64,000 nt of DNA from Pseudomonas muyukensis (GTDB lineage Bacteria > Pseudomonadota > Gammaproteobacteria > Pseudomonadales > Pseudomonadaceae): the NCBI RefSeq assembly GCF_019139535.1, contig NZ_CP077073.1, positions 261,501 through 325,500 of the forward strand, read 5' to 3'. How positions within the stretch are numbered: position 1 is the first letter of the stretch; each line of letters opens with the position of its first letter. The notes beneath the pieces are model-generated. The model was not told the origin of the DNA. It worked only from the letters and a program-made list of their open reading frames with translations, and searched no databases. Below are positions 20,267 through 27,215 of the stretch, one piece after another. Made by a program: the position numbers and the translations under genes.

Positions 20267-20493
20267 GCGTTCACGACACCCGCGCTGGCGCGCTCGACCA
20301 GGGCCTGGATGCGGGCGGCGGTGGCGCCGTGCTTCTCTTCCTGTTCCATCAGGGACAACTGCAGGCTGTCGTTCTCTTCCTTGGCCTGGGCCAATTCCTG
20401 GCTGAGGCTGGTGTTCTGTTCGCTCAGCTGGGCGTTTTTATGCATCAGGTCGCTGACCAGTTGCTCGAGTTGATTCAGGGAAGTTTCCAACAT
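20263..20493 (-). CDS. TIGR02449 family coiled-coil protein (ZapB-like)
   Basis: A 76-residue, almost wholly coiled-coil protein with heptads such as LNQLEQLVSDLMHKNAQL. It belongs to the small family encoded directly upstream of zapA and presumed to act in Z-ring assembly. It overlaps zapA by 4 bp. The upstream 276 bp hold the divergent promoters of this pair and the next chemoreceptor. Confidence 0.88.
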   Translation of the reverse strand: MLETSLNQLEQLVSDLMHKNAQLSEQNTSLSQELAQAKEENDSLQLSLMEQEEKHGATAARIQALVERASAGVVNA

Positions 20494-20769
20494 GCGTCTA
20501 TCTCGGGTTGTTGCAGAGGGCGCACACGATAAGGAAAAACCTGCGCCCCCGCCATTAAATATAGGATTCAGGAAGTGTTTACCCGGTCAGGTTGACAGGC
20601 CAACCCCTACCTTGTTCCGACCTGGGTCAACCGCTGGTCAGGAAAATAGATAGCTGGCTCACAATTTCATCATTTCGGCCTCAAGACTCGGCGGTCACGA
20701 CCGATAGCTCGGCAGGTCACTCTTAGTCGCATGGATCGCGGCACCTCATCTGCCTTGGAAACCGCCTCC

Positions 20770-22395
20770 ATGTCCCTACGCAATATGAATATCGCGCCCC
20801 GCGCGTTGCTCGGTTTCGCCGTGATCGGCGTGCTGATGCTCGGCCTGGGTATTTTCTCGCTGATCCAGATGGGCAACATCCGCCAGGCTGGCGTGACCAT
20901 CGAGCAAGTCAGCGTGCCCAGCATCAAGACCCTCGACGAACTGACCGCGCTGAACCTGCGCCTGCGCACCCTCTCCTACCGCCTGCTGCTCAACCGCGAG
21001 CCGGCCACCCAGCAGGAGACCCTGCGCCTGCTCGACGAGCGCAACGCGCAGATCGACAAGGCCCGCCGGGCCTATGAGCCGTTGGTCACCGCCGCCGACG
21101 AGAAAGCCGCGTTCGACCAGTACGGCCAGTTGCTCAATCAATACCGCCAGCTCGAGGCGCGCATGCGCAGCCTGAGCCAGGCCGGCGACCTGGACGCCCT
21201 GCGCGGCCTGCTCAACAGCGACCTGCTGGCCAACTCCGAGCAGATCAACAAGGTGATGGACACCCTGGTGCGCATCAACACCGACCAGACCGCCGACACC
21301 AACGCCGCCGCCGCCAGCCAGTACGCCGGCGCCTTCGCCCTGGTGATCGGCCTGCTGATCGCCGCCACCGTGCTGACCCTGCTGTTCGCCTTCCTGCTGA
21401 CCCGCAGCATCGTCAAGCCCATCGAGGAAGCGCTCAAGGCCGCCGAGCAGATCGCCGAAGGCGACCTCACCCATACCATTCGCCCCGATGGCACCGACGA
21501 AGCCGCGCGCCTGCTGCAGGCCATGGCCAAGATGCAGGACAAGCTGCGCGACACCCTGCAGCTGATCGCCGGCTCCGCCACCCAGCTGGCCTCCGCCGCC
21601 GAGGAGCTGAACAGCGTCACCGACGAAAGCGCCCGTGGCCTGCAGCAGCAGAACAACGAGATCGAGCAGGCCGCCACCGCCGTCACCGAGATGACCAGCG
21701 CCGTGGAAGAAGTGGCACGCAATGCCGTGAGCACCTCCGAGGCCTCCGGCGAGGCCAGCCGCTCGGCCGGTGATGGCCGCGACCTGGTGATGGAGACCGT
21801 GGGCGCCATCGAGCGCATGAGCGGCGACGTGCAGGCCACCGCCAAGCTGATCAGCCAGCTGGCCGAGCAGTCCCGCGACATTGGCAAGGTGCTCGACGTG
21901 ATCCGTGGCCTGGCCGACCAGACCAACCTGCTGGCGCTCAACGCCGCGATCGAGGCCGCCCGCGCCGGTGAAGCCGGCCGTGGCTTCGCCGTGGTCGCCG
22001 ATGAAGTACGCGCCCTGGCCCACCGCACCCAGCAGTCTACCAGCGAGATCGAGCGGATGATCGGCAGCATCCAGGGCGGCACCGAGCAGGCCGTGGACTC
22101 GATGCGCACCAGCACCGAACGCGCCGAATCGACCCTGAACATCGCCCGTGGGGCGGGCCTGGCGCTGGACACCATCGCCGGCGCGGTGGCGCAGATCAAC
22201 GAGCGCAACCTGGTGATCGCCAGCGCCGCCGAGGAGCAGGCCCAGGTGGCCCGCGAGGTGGACCGCAACCTGGTGAACATCAACGACCTGTCGGTGCAGA
22301 GCGCCACTGGGGCGCATCAGACCAGCGCGGCAAGCGCCGAGCTGTCGCGCCTGGCAGTGGACCTCAGCGGCCTGGTGGCGCGCTTTCGCACCTGA
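20770..22395 (+). CDS. Methyl-accepting chemotaxis protein with four-helix-bundle sensor
   Basis: A 541-residue chemoreceptor. Helix 1 is at about 12-32, and a roughly 155-residue periplasmic region is nearly all helical (4HB_MCP type), with [14 protein letters not shown] leading into helix 2 at about 190-212. HAMP and the signalling domain follow with [18 protein letters not shown]. The ATG at 20770 ([10 protein letters not shown]) gives the usual N-terminus; an upstream start adds 13 residues unlike the family. It is unrelated in its sensor to the other receptor 1 kb away. Ligand unknown; proximity to gbcAB makes a quaternary amine or its products reasonable candidates, by inference only. 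Confidence 0.92.
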   Translation: MSLRNMNIAPRALLGFAVIGVLMLGLGIFSLIQMGNIRQAGVTIEQVSVPSIKTLDELTALNLRLRTLSYRLLLNREPATQQETLRLLDERNAQIDKARRAYEPLVTAADEKAAFDQYGQLLNQYRQLEARMRSLSQAGDLDALRGLLNSDLLANSEQINKVMDTLVRINTDQTADTNAAAASQYAGAFALVIGLLIAATVLTLLFAFLLTRSIVKPIEEALKAAEQIAEGDLTHTIRPDGTDEAARLLQAMAKMQDKLRDTLQLIAGSATQLASAAEELNSVTDESARGLQQQNNEIEQAATAVTEMTSAVEEVARNAVSTSEASGEASRSAGDGRDLVMETVGAIERMSGDVQATAKLISQLAEQSRDIGKVLDVIRGLADQTNLLALNAAIEAARAGEAGRGFAVVADEVRALAHRTQQSTSEIERMIGSIQGGTEQAVDSMRTSTERAESTLNIARGAGLALDTIAGAVAQINERNLVIASAAEEQAQVAREVDRNLVNINDLSVQSATGAHQTSAASAELSRLAVDLSGLVARFRT

Positions 22396-22400
22396 AAATG

Positions 22401-22504
22401 CTGGGGCCGCCTTGCGGCCCACCGCGGCTAAAGGCCGCTCCTACCAGGGAACGCGTATCCCTGTAGGAGCGGCCTTGTGTCGCGATGGGCCGCAAAGCGG
22501 CCCC
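22401..22504. repeat. Paired REP element (GGAGCGGCCTTG family)
   Basis: Two opposed copies flanked by GGGGCCGCCTTGCGGCCC and GGGCCGCAAAGCGGCCCC, between convergent chemoreceptor and gbcB genes. Confidence 0.87.
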
Positions 22505-22517
22505 CGACACGCTCGGA

Positions 22518-23618
22518 TCAATACTCGATCCGCACATCCCCCTTCGGCACGCTGCAGCACGACAGGATGTAGCCCTCGGCCTCATCCTCCTCGGTAATCC
22601 CGCCGTTGTGCTCCATCTCCACCTCGCCGCCGAGCTTGAGCACCTTGCAGGTGCCGCAGATGCCCATGCCGCAGGCCTTGGGGATCATCAGCCCGACCTT
22701 GGCCGCCGCCGCATGCACGGTCTCGCCCGGGGCCACGCGAATGCTCTTGTCGCTGCCGACGAACTCCACCAGGTTGAGGTCGGCCACGTCCAGTTCCGGC
22801 GCATCGGCCGCCGCTTCGGCGTGCTCCACCGCATCGGCCTTGGCCTCCGGCGGCGTCGCGCCGAACGACTCCTCGTGGTAGTTCTTCATGTCGAAGCCGA
22901 CCGCCTCGAGCATGCGCTTGACCGCGTTCATGTAGGGGGTCGGGCCACAGCAGAAGATCACCCGGTCCATGTAGTCTGGCGCGATCAGCTCCATCAGGCG
23001 CTGGTTGAGGTAACCGCGATAGCCTGCCCAAGGCTCGCCCAGGCCGTGCTTCTCGCAAACGATGTGCAGGCTGAAGTTGGGGATGCGCGAGGCCATCTGC
23101 TCCAGTTCGCGGTGGAAGATGATGTCTTTCGGCGAGCGCGCGCTGTGCACGAACACCATGTCGACGTTGGCGTTGGTGTCGTAGAACCAGCGCGCCATGG
23201 ACATCACCGGGGTGATACCGACGCCACCGGACAGGTACAGCACCTTGCCCGCCGGGAAATCGATGGCATTGAACAGCCCCACCGGCCCGTGCACCGGCAG
23301 CTCGGCGCCTTCGTGCATGGTGTCGTGGAGGAAGTTCGATACCAACCCGCCCGGCACCCGCTTGACCGTGATCGAGAAGCTGTAGGGCACCGACGGCGAG
23401 CTGGAGATGGTGTAAGAGCGCATCACCGGCTTGCCTTCGATCTCCAGCTCCAGGGTGACGAACTGCCCGGGCTTGAAGAAGAACATGATCGGCTGGTCGG
23501 CCATGAAGCAGAAGGTGCGCACGTCCCAGGTCTCCTGGATGACCTTGACGCAGCGCACGATGTGGCGGCCATTGGCCCAGGTCTGGGTGGTGACCGGATT
23601 GAGGAAGGTATCGGACAT
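22518..23618 (-). CDS. gbcB: Glycine betaine demethylase, reductase subunit GbcB
   Basis: Supplies electrons to the GbcA oxygenase. The 366-residue protein has an FAD/NAD(P)H ferredoxin-reductase module (RSYTISSSPS flavin motif; CGPTPYMNAV nucleotide end) and a C-terminal plant-type 2Fe-2S ferredoxin domain with CGMGICGTC and a distal CC pair. The start at 23618 (MSDTFLNPVT) has GGAG 6 bp upstream. The in-frame ATG two codons earlier touches that GGAG, so it is unlikely. It is divergent from gbcA across 298 bp. Confidence 0.95.
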   Translation of the reverse strand: MSDTFLNPVTTQTWANGRHIVRCVKVIQETWDVRTFCFMADQPIMFFFKPGQFVTLELEIEGKPVMRSYTISSSPSVPYSFSITVKRVPGGLVSNFLHDTMHEGAELPVHGPVGLFNAIDFPAGKVLYLSGGVGITPVMSMARWFYDTNANVDMVFVHSARSPKDIIFHRELEQMASRIPNFSLHIVCEKHGLGEPWAGYRGYLNQRLMELIAPDYMDRVIFCCGPTPYMNAVKRMLEAVGFDMKNYHEESFGATPPEAKADAVEHAEAAADAPELDVADLNLVEFVGSDKSIRVAPGETVHAAAAKVGLMIPKACGMGICGTCKVLKLGGEVEMEHNGGITEEDEAEGYILSCCSVPKGDVRIEY

Positions 23619-23698
23619 GTTCATCTCCAGCAGCCGACTGTCGGCCTTTCTTATGGCTCCGATAATGCGCATCCCGCCGCCGCCGTACATTCCCATCC

Positions 23699-23723
23699 GC
23701 GACATCGGCGTGCTTATCGCGAC
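23699..23723. promoter_or_regulatory. Candidate GbdR operator between gbcB and gbcA
   Basis: Two GCGAC direct repeats 20 bp apart with the intervening ATCGGCGTGCTTATC. This resembles the 21-bp repeats upstream of cbcX (GCGAC-ATCGTCCG-TACTGG-AT-GCGAC). It is about 80 bp from the gbcB start and 195 bp from the gbcA start. GbdR control of gbcA/gbcB is known in P. aeruginosa; that this sequence is its site is inferred. Confidence 0.5.
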
Positions 23724-23916
23724 CAGCCCCGCACTACAGGGGCTGGCGCGTCGGAATTCGATTCGGCCATGTCGCCCATGGACATGGTCGTTTCAGTGCC
23801 CGAACGCACACTCCTCGGCAAAACCAACTGCTGTTTTCATACGCAGACAGCCTTGCGGCACAACAACAACGATTAGCCACCTTTTGCTGGCCGCACGCGG
23901 CCCCGAGGACCACACG

Positions 23917-25209
23917 ATGGACGTCACCGCAACCCTGAGCCTGGGCGATCCACTGGAACCTGCACGCAAGGCCACCGCCGAGATGCTGCAGACCCGCGAG
24001 CGCACCTACTCGCTGCCGCAGCCGTTCTATTGCGACGAGCGCCTGTTCCAGATCGACCTGCAGGAGATCTTCCACAAGGAATGGCTGATCGCCGGCCTGG
24101 TGTGCGAGATCCCGGCCAAGGGCAACTACATCACCCTGCAGATCGGCAAGAACCCGATCATCGTGGTGCGTGGCGCCGAGGGCAAGGTGCATGCCTTCCA
24201 CAACGTCTGCCGCCACCGCGGCTCGCGGCTGTGCGTCAGCGAGAAAGGCAAGGTGGCCAAGCTGGTCTGCCCTTACCACCAGTGGACCTACGAGCTCGAC
24301 GGCCGCCTGCTGTTCGCCGGCACCGAGATGGGCGTCGACTTCGACATGAACCAGTACGGCCTGAAGCCGGTGAACGTGAAGGTGGCCGGTGGCTATATCT
24401 TCATCAGCCTGGCCGAGAACCCGCCGGCCATCGACGAGTTCCTCGCCACCCTGGACCACTACATGGAGCCGTACGACATGGAGAACACCAAGGTGGCGGT
24501 GCAGACCACCTTGATGGAAAAGGCCAACTGGAAACTGGTGCTGGAGAACAACCGCGAGTGCTACCACTGCAACGGCTCGCACCCCGAATTGCTCAAGACC
24601 TTGCTGGAATGGGACGACACCAATGACCCGCGCGCCAGCCAGGAATTCAAGGACCACGTCGCCGCCTCGGCCGCGGCCTGGGAAGCCGAGAAGATTCCCT
24701 ACCTGCACAAGAGCCATGGCTTGCGTAACCGCATCGTGCGCATGCCGCTGCTCAAGGGCACCGTGTCGATGACCATGGACGGCAAGGTGGCGTGCAAGAA
24801 GCTGATGGGCCGGATCAAGAACCCGGACCTGGGCTCGATGCGCATCCTGCACCTGCCGCATTCGTGGAACCACTGCATGGGCGACCACATGATCGTGTTC
24901 ACCGTGTGGCCGATCAGCGCGCAGGAGACCATGGTCACCACCAAGTGGCTGGTGCACAAGGATGCGGTGGAGGGGGTGGATTACAACCCCGAGGACATGC
25001 GCAAGGTGTGGGACGCCACCAACGACCAGGACCGTCGCCTGGCCGAGGAGAACCAGCGCGGGATCAACTCCACGGCGTACCAGCCCGGGCCCTATTCGAA
25101 GACCTACGAGTTCGGCGTGGTGAATTTCATCGATTGGTACAGCCAGCGGTTGCTGAACAACCTTGGCGCGGAGCCGGCGGCTTATCTCAAGGAGATCAAG
25201 GCGCAGTAA
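23917..25209 (+). CDS. gbcA: Glycine betaine demethylase, Rieske oxygenase subunit GbcA
   Basis: Catalyses oxidative N-demethylation of glycine betaine to dimethylglycine and formaldehyde. The 430-residue protein has a Rieske 2Fe-2S centre CRHRGSRLC ... CPYHQW (C98, H100, C118, H121) and a catalytic non-haem iron domain starting near NNRECYHCNGSHPELL. The ATG at 23917 follows GAGGACCACACG. It works with GbcB, encoded divergently. Downstream lies a REP cluster and the RAYT gene rather than further pathway genes. Confidence 0.95.
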   Translation: MDVTATLSLGDPLEPARKATAEMLQTRERTYSLPQPFYCDERLFQIDLQEIFHKEWLIAGLVCEIPAKGNYITLQIGKNPIIVVRGAEGKVHAFHNVCRHRGSRLCVSEKGKVAKLVCPYHQWTYELDGRLLFAGTEMGVDFDMNQYGLKPVNVKVAGGYIFISLAENPPAIDEFLATLDHYMEPYDMENTKVAVQTTLMEKANWKLVLENNRECYHCNGSHPELLKTLLEWDDTNDPRASQEFKDHVAASAAAWEAEKIPYLHKSHGLRNRIVRMPLLKGTVSMTMDGKVACKKLMGRIKNPDLGSMRILHLPHSWNHCMGDHMIVFTVWPISAQETMVTTKWLVHKDAVEGVDYNPEDMRKVWDATNDQDRRLAEENQRGINSTAYQPGPYSKTYEFGVVNFIDWYSQRLLNNLGAEPAAYLKEIKAQ

Positions 25210-25221
25210 CGGCGTTAAACG

Positions 25222-25338
25222 CCTTCGCCAGCAACGCTGGCTCCTACATGGAACGCGTACGCCTGTAGGAGCCAGCGTTGCTGGCGAACCGCCCTATGAT
25301 CCACGCACAAGCTTCGCCAGCAACGCTGGCTCCTACAG
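25222..25338. repeat. BIME-like cluster of three REPs preceding the RAYT
   Basis: Three copies of the CTTCGCCAGCAACGCTGGCTCC palindrome, alternating in orientation, lie immediately upstream of the REP-associated transposase gene. This stem (CCAGCGTTGCTGG) differs from the two families frequent elsewhere in the window, so it may be the sequence recognised by this transposase. Confidence 0.85.
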
Positions 25339-25417
25339 GTTACATCCGGCGGCAAACTGTTCGACGCTACACGCCCCCTCCCGCCTAGACTCTCCCAATA
25401 GCCAAGGGAGATCACGG

Positions 25418-25873
25418 ATGAACCTCGCACACGCCCACCATCTGCGAAAAGGCCGCTACTCCAAAGCCGGGCGAGTCTACATCGTCACCACGGTGGTAAC
25501 AGGCAGAGAGCCCTTGTTCCAGGACTTCCAACTTGCCCGCACCCTAGTCGCGCAACTGCGTCATGCCCATGACCAACAATGGGTGTCCAGCCTCTGTTGG
25601 GTGATCATGCCAGACCACCTGCACTGGCTGATCGAACTGCGCCAGATTGGCCTTTCCAATCTGATGCGCAGGGTCAAATCCAGAAGCTCGCGATTCATCA
25701 ACGCAGCTGCAAATCGCCAAGGCCGCCTGTGGCAAAAGAACTTCCACGACCATGCCCTGCGCAAGGAACACGACCTGCGCGCCACCGCCCGCTACATCGT
25801 CGCCAACCCACTACGCGCCGGACTCGTCACAACCCTGCGCCATTACCCACACTGGGATGCCATATGGCTTTGA
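25418..25873 (+). CDS. REP-associated tyrosine transposase (RAYT)
   Basis: A 151-residue intact Y1/HUH transposase of the IS200-related RAYT group, thought to move or multiply REP/BIME sequences by single-strand transposition. The HUH motif is in MPDHLHWLIEL (H67, H69), and the candidate catalytic Tyr is about residue 126 in ATARYIVANPLRAG. The ATG at 25418 follows CCAAGGGAGATCACGG. It is preceded by three REPs and its stop codon overlaps the first unit of the 98-bp array. Nothing suggests decay. Confidence 0.92.
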   Translation: MNLAHAHHLRKGRYSKAGRVYIVTTVVTGREPLFQDFQLARTLVAQLRHAHDQQWVSSLCWVIMPDHLHWLIELRQIGLSNLMRRVKSRSSRFINAAANRQGRLWQKNFHDHALRKEHDLRATARYIVANPLRAGLVTTLRHYPHWDAIWL

Positions 25874-25967
25874 TCAAAAAACGATCAAACCCGTGTAGCC
25901 CGCAAGCTGCAAGGCCGCGCGCCATGCACAAACACTTTATCCACAGGACCGCCAACAGCAATTGTGG
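25870..25967 (+). repeat. Array unit 1
   Basis: Inverted repeat TTGATC-AAAAAAC-GATCAA, then 9-mer TTATCCACA at 25937-25945, CCAACAG and TTGTG. Its first bases include the RAYT stop codon. Confidence 0.85.
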
Positions 25968-25986
25968 AAACTATCGCCAAGGGTGA

Positions 25987-26084
25987 TTGATCAAATATTG
26001 ATCAAAATGGTACAGCCCTCTGATTTAAAGGGCTGCGGGGGTAGCCGAACACCTTTTCCACAGGGTCGCCAACAGACTTTGTGA
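25987..26084 (+). repeat. Array unit 2
   Basis: Inverted repeat TTGATC-AAATATT-GATCAA, then 9-mer TTTTCCACA at 26054-26062 (still within the DnaA-box consensus TTWTNCACA), CCAACAG and TTGTG. Confidence 0.85.
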
Positions 26085-26111
26085 ACGAATAGCCTGGACT
26101 CGCCAAAAATC

Positions 26112-26120
26112 TGTGGATAA
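26112..26120 (-). promoter_or_regulatory. Reversed DnaA box in spacer 2
   Basis: TGTGGATAA, a perfect TTATCCACA on the minus strand, in the 84-bp spacer between units 2 and 3. It lacks the unit flanks. Confidence 0.6.
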
Positions 26121-26168
26121 GCCCTTAACCACCCGTAAACCTTTAACTTTCGGCAAAACCGGGAGCAA

Positions 26169-26266
26169 TTGATCATTTTTTGATCAAGACGACGCAGCCC
26201 AATGAAATCGCGGCATACAGAACTAACCGAACATATTATCCACAGAGCGACCAACAGCGATTGTGA
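26169..26266 (+). repeat. Array unit 3
   Basis: Inverted repeat TTGATC-ATTTTTT-GATCAA, then 9-mer TTATCCACA at 26236-26244, CCAACAG and TTGTG. Confidence 0.85.
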
Positions 26267-26295
26267 GTAATCTCAGCCCCCAGTCACCAGGCCAA

Positions 26296-26323
26296 ATAAA
26301 AAAGCCACGGACAATGCCGTGGC
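26296..26323 (-). terminator. Rho-independent terminator of the dgc/ETF operon
   Basis: On the minus strand, stem GCCACGG / CCGTGGC with a 6-nt loop is followed by TTTTTTATTT. It lies 112 bp after the stop of the last ETF gene and between array units 3 and 4, so unit 4 is inside the operon's 3' untranslated region. Confidence 0.85.
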
Positions 26324-26328
26324 GAGTA

Positions 26329-26426
26329 TTGAACAAAAATTGATCAAACCTTTGCAGCCACCGAGAATAAAGGCCTACAGCAACAGGCAAACACTTTATC
26401 CACAGAGCGGCCAACAGTTTTTGGGC
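26329..26426 (+). repeat. Array unit 4
   Basis: The inverted repeat has one mismatch (TTGAAC-AAAAATT-GATCAA), then 9-mer TTATCCACA at 26396-26404 and CCAACAG; TTGTG is degenerate. It ends 8 bp before the ETF beta gene. Confidence 0.82.
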
Positions 26427-26434
26427 AAAACCGC

Positions 26435-27205
26435 TCAGCGCAGCACCCCCTCCTCCACCAGCAGCTTGAGGATCGCCTCGGCACCTTCCTGTGGCGAAAC
26501 ATCCTTGAGCACCTTGCCACCGCCACCACTGGCCTTCGCCGTCGCCGCCTTCATGCGGTCGGCGCCACTCTTGGCCTTGATCACCTTCAGCCGCTTGGGC
26601 CGGGGCCGCGCCGGCTGCAAGGCCTCCGCGCCCAGTACCGGGTCGTCCACCACCACCACGTTGCGCGCCGCCAGCACACCCCGGCGCGCCGGGCCGAACG
26701 CGCTTTGCCGAGGCTTGGGCGCAGCGTTATCCACAGTCGCCAACAACGGCAAGCGCACTTTCAGGCGACGACGCTGGCCCCGTGGCAAGGCCTGCAACAC
26801 CTGGGCGGTGCCATTGTCGATGGATTCCACCTCAGCCAGGCCCACCACCAGCGGCCAGCCGAGCTTCTCGGCCAGCAGGAACGGCAGCATGCCCGAGCCC
26901 TCGCCCGTTTCGGCCTGGCTGCCGGCCAGCACCAGCTGGGCCCCGGCATCGCGCAGGTAGTCGCCGAGCACGCCCAGCACGTCGGCGCCAGCAGGCTGCT
27001 CGAGCACATCCAGGTGCGCCAGGCCCATCCCCAGGTAACCCCGCAGCGCCTCCTCACGCGGGTCGCCGGCATGCACCACCTGCAAGTTATCCCCAGCCAG
27101 CTGCAAGCCCAGCTCCACCGCCCGGGCATCCTGCTCGGCGCGGCGCGCACGGCCGGAGCTGGGGTGGGCGCCAATGGAAACCAGGCTGATGACTTTCGTA
27201 CTCAT
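26435..27205 (-). CDS. etfB: Electron transfer flavoprotein beta subunit, dimethylglycine-demethylase associated
   Basis: A 256-residue ETF beta-type subunit that carries electrons from the dimethylglycine demethylase toward the quinone pool. It has the ETF core (VVHAGDPREEALRGYLG; LAGSQAETGEGSGMLPFLLA) but is divergent from housekeeping EtfB. It also has an unusually Lys/Arg/Ala/Gly-rich segment at about 200-235 (RPRPKRLKVIKAK ... ASGGGGKVLKD). It follows etfA by 10 bp. A perfect DnaA-box 9-mer lies inside the coding sequence at 26727-26735. Confidence 0.88.
   Translation of the reverse strand: MSTKVISLVSIGAHPSSGRARRAEQDARAVELGLQLAGDNLQVVHAGDPREEALRGYLGMGLAHLDVLEQPAGADVLGVLGDYLRDAGAQLVLAGSQAETGEGSGMLPFLLAEKLGWPLVVGLAEVESIDNGTAQVLQALPRGQRRRLKVRLPLLATVDNAAPKPRQSAFGPARRGVLAARNVVVVDDPVLGAEALQPARPRPKRLKVIKAKSGADRMKAATAKASGGGGKVLKDVSPQEGAEAILKLLVEEGVLR
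26727..26735 (+). promoter_or_regulatory. DnaA-box 9-mer inside etfB
   Basis: A perfect TTATCCACA followed by GTCGCCAACAA, partly like the array's CCAACAG flank. There is no TTGATC inverted repeat 67 bp before it. On the coding strand it encodes ATVDN, so it could be chance. Confidence 0.35.
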
Positions 27206-27215
27206 GCTCGCGCCC

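Larger units (their letters stand above)
25870..26426. repeat. Array of four 98-bp units with inverted repeats and DnaA-box 9-mers
   Basis: This 561-bp gene-free stretch (25874-26434) holds four units at 25870, 25987, 26169 and 26329 that align without gaps over 98 bp. Fixed elements by position in the unit are: TTGATC-N7-GATCAA (1-19), AGCC (28-31), AACA (about 61-64), TTATCCACAG or TTTTCCACAG (68-77), CCAACAG (83-89) and TTGTG (93-97, lost in unit 4). The remaining positions have diverged strongly. Spacers are 19, 84 and 62 bp. A further reversed DnaA box and a terminator lie in the spacers. No ORF of note is present. Confidence 0.88.

Noticed and set aside
25870..25888. The TTGATC inverted repeats as ANR/FNR boxes
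   Set aside because: The ANR consensus is TTGAT-N4-ATCAA. Here the half-sites are separated by nine bases (TTGAT-N9-ATCAA) in all units, so the spacing does not fit.
25870..26426. The four-unit array as a CRISPR
   Set aside because: Units are 98 bp with diverged interiors and unequal spacers of 19-84 bp; there are no identical short repeats or cas genes.
27087..27095. TTATCCCCA as a DnaA box
   Set aside because: It deviates at a strongly conserved position and lies in coding sequence.
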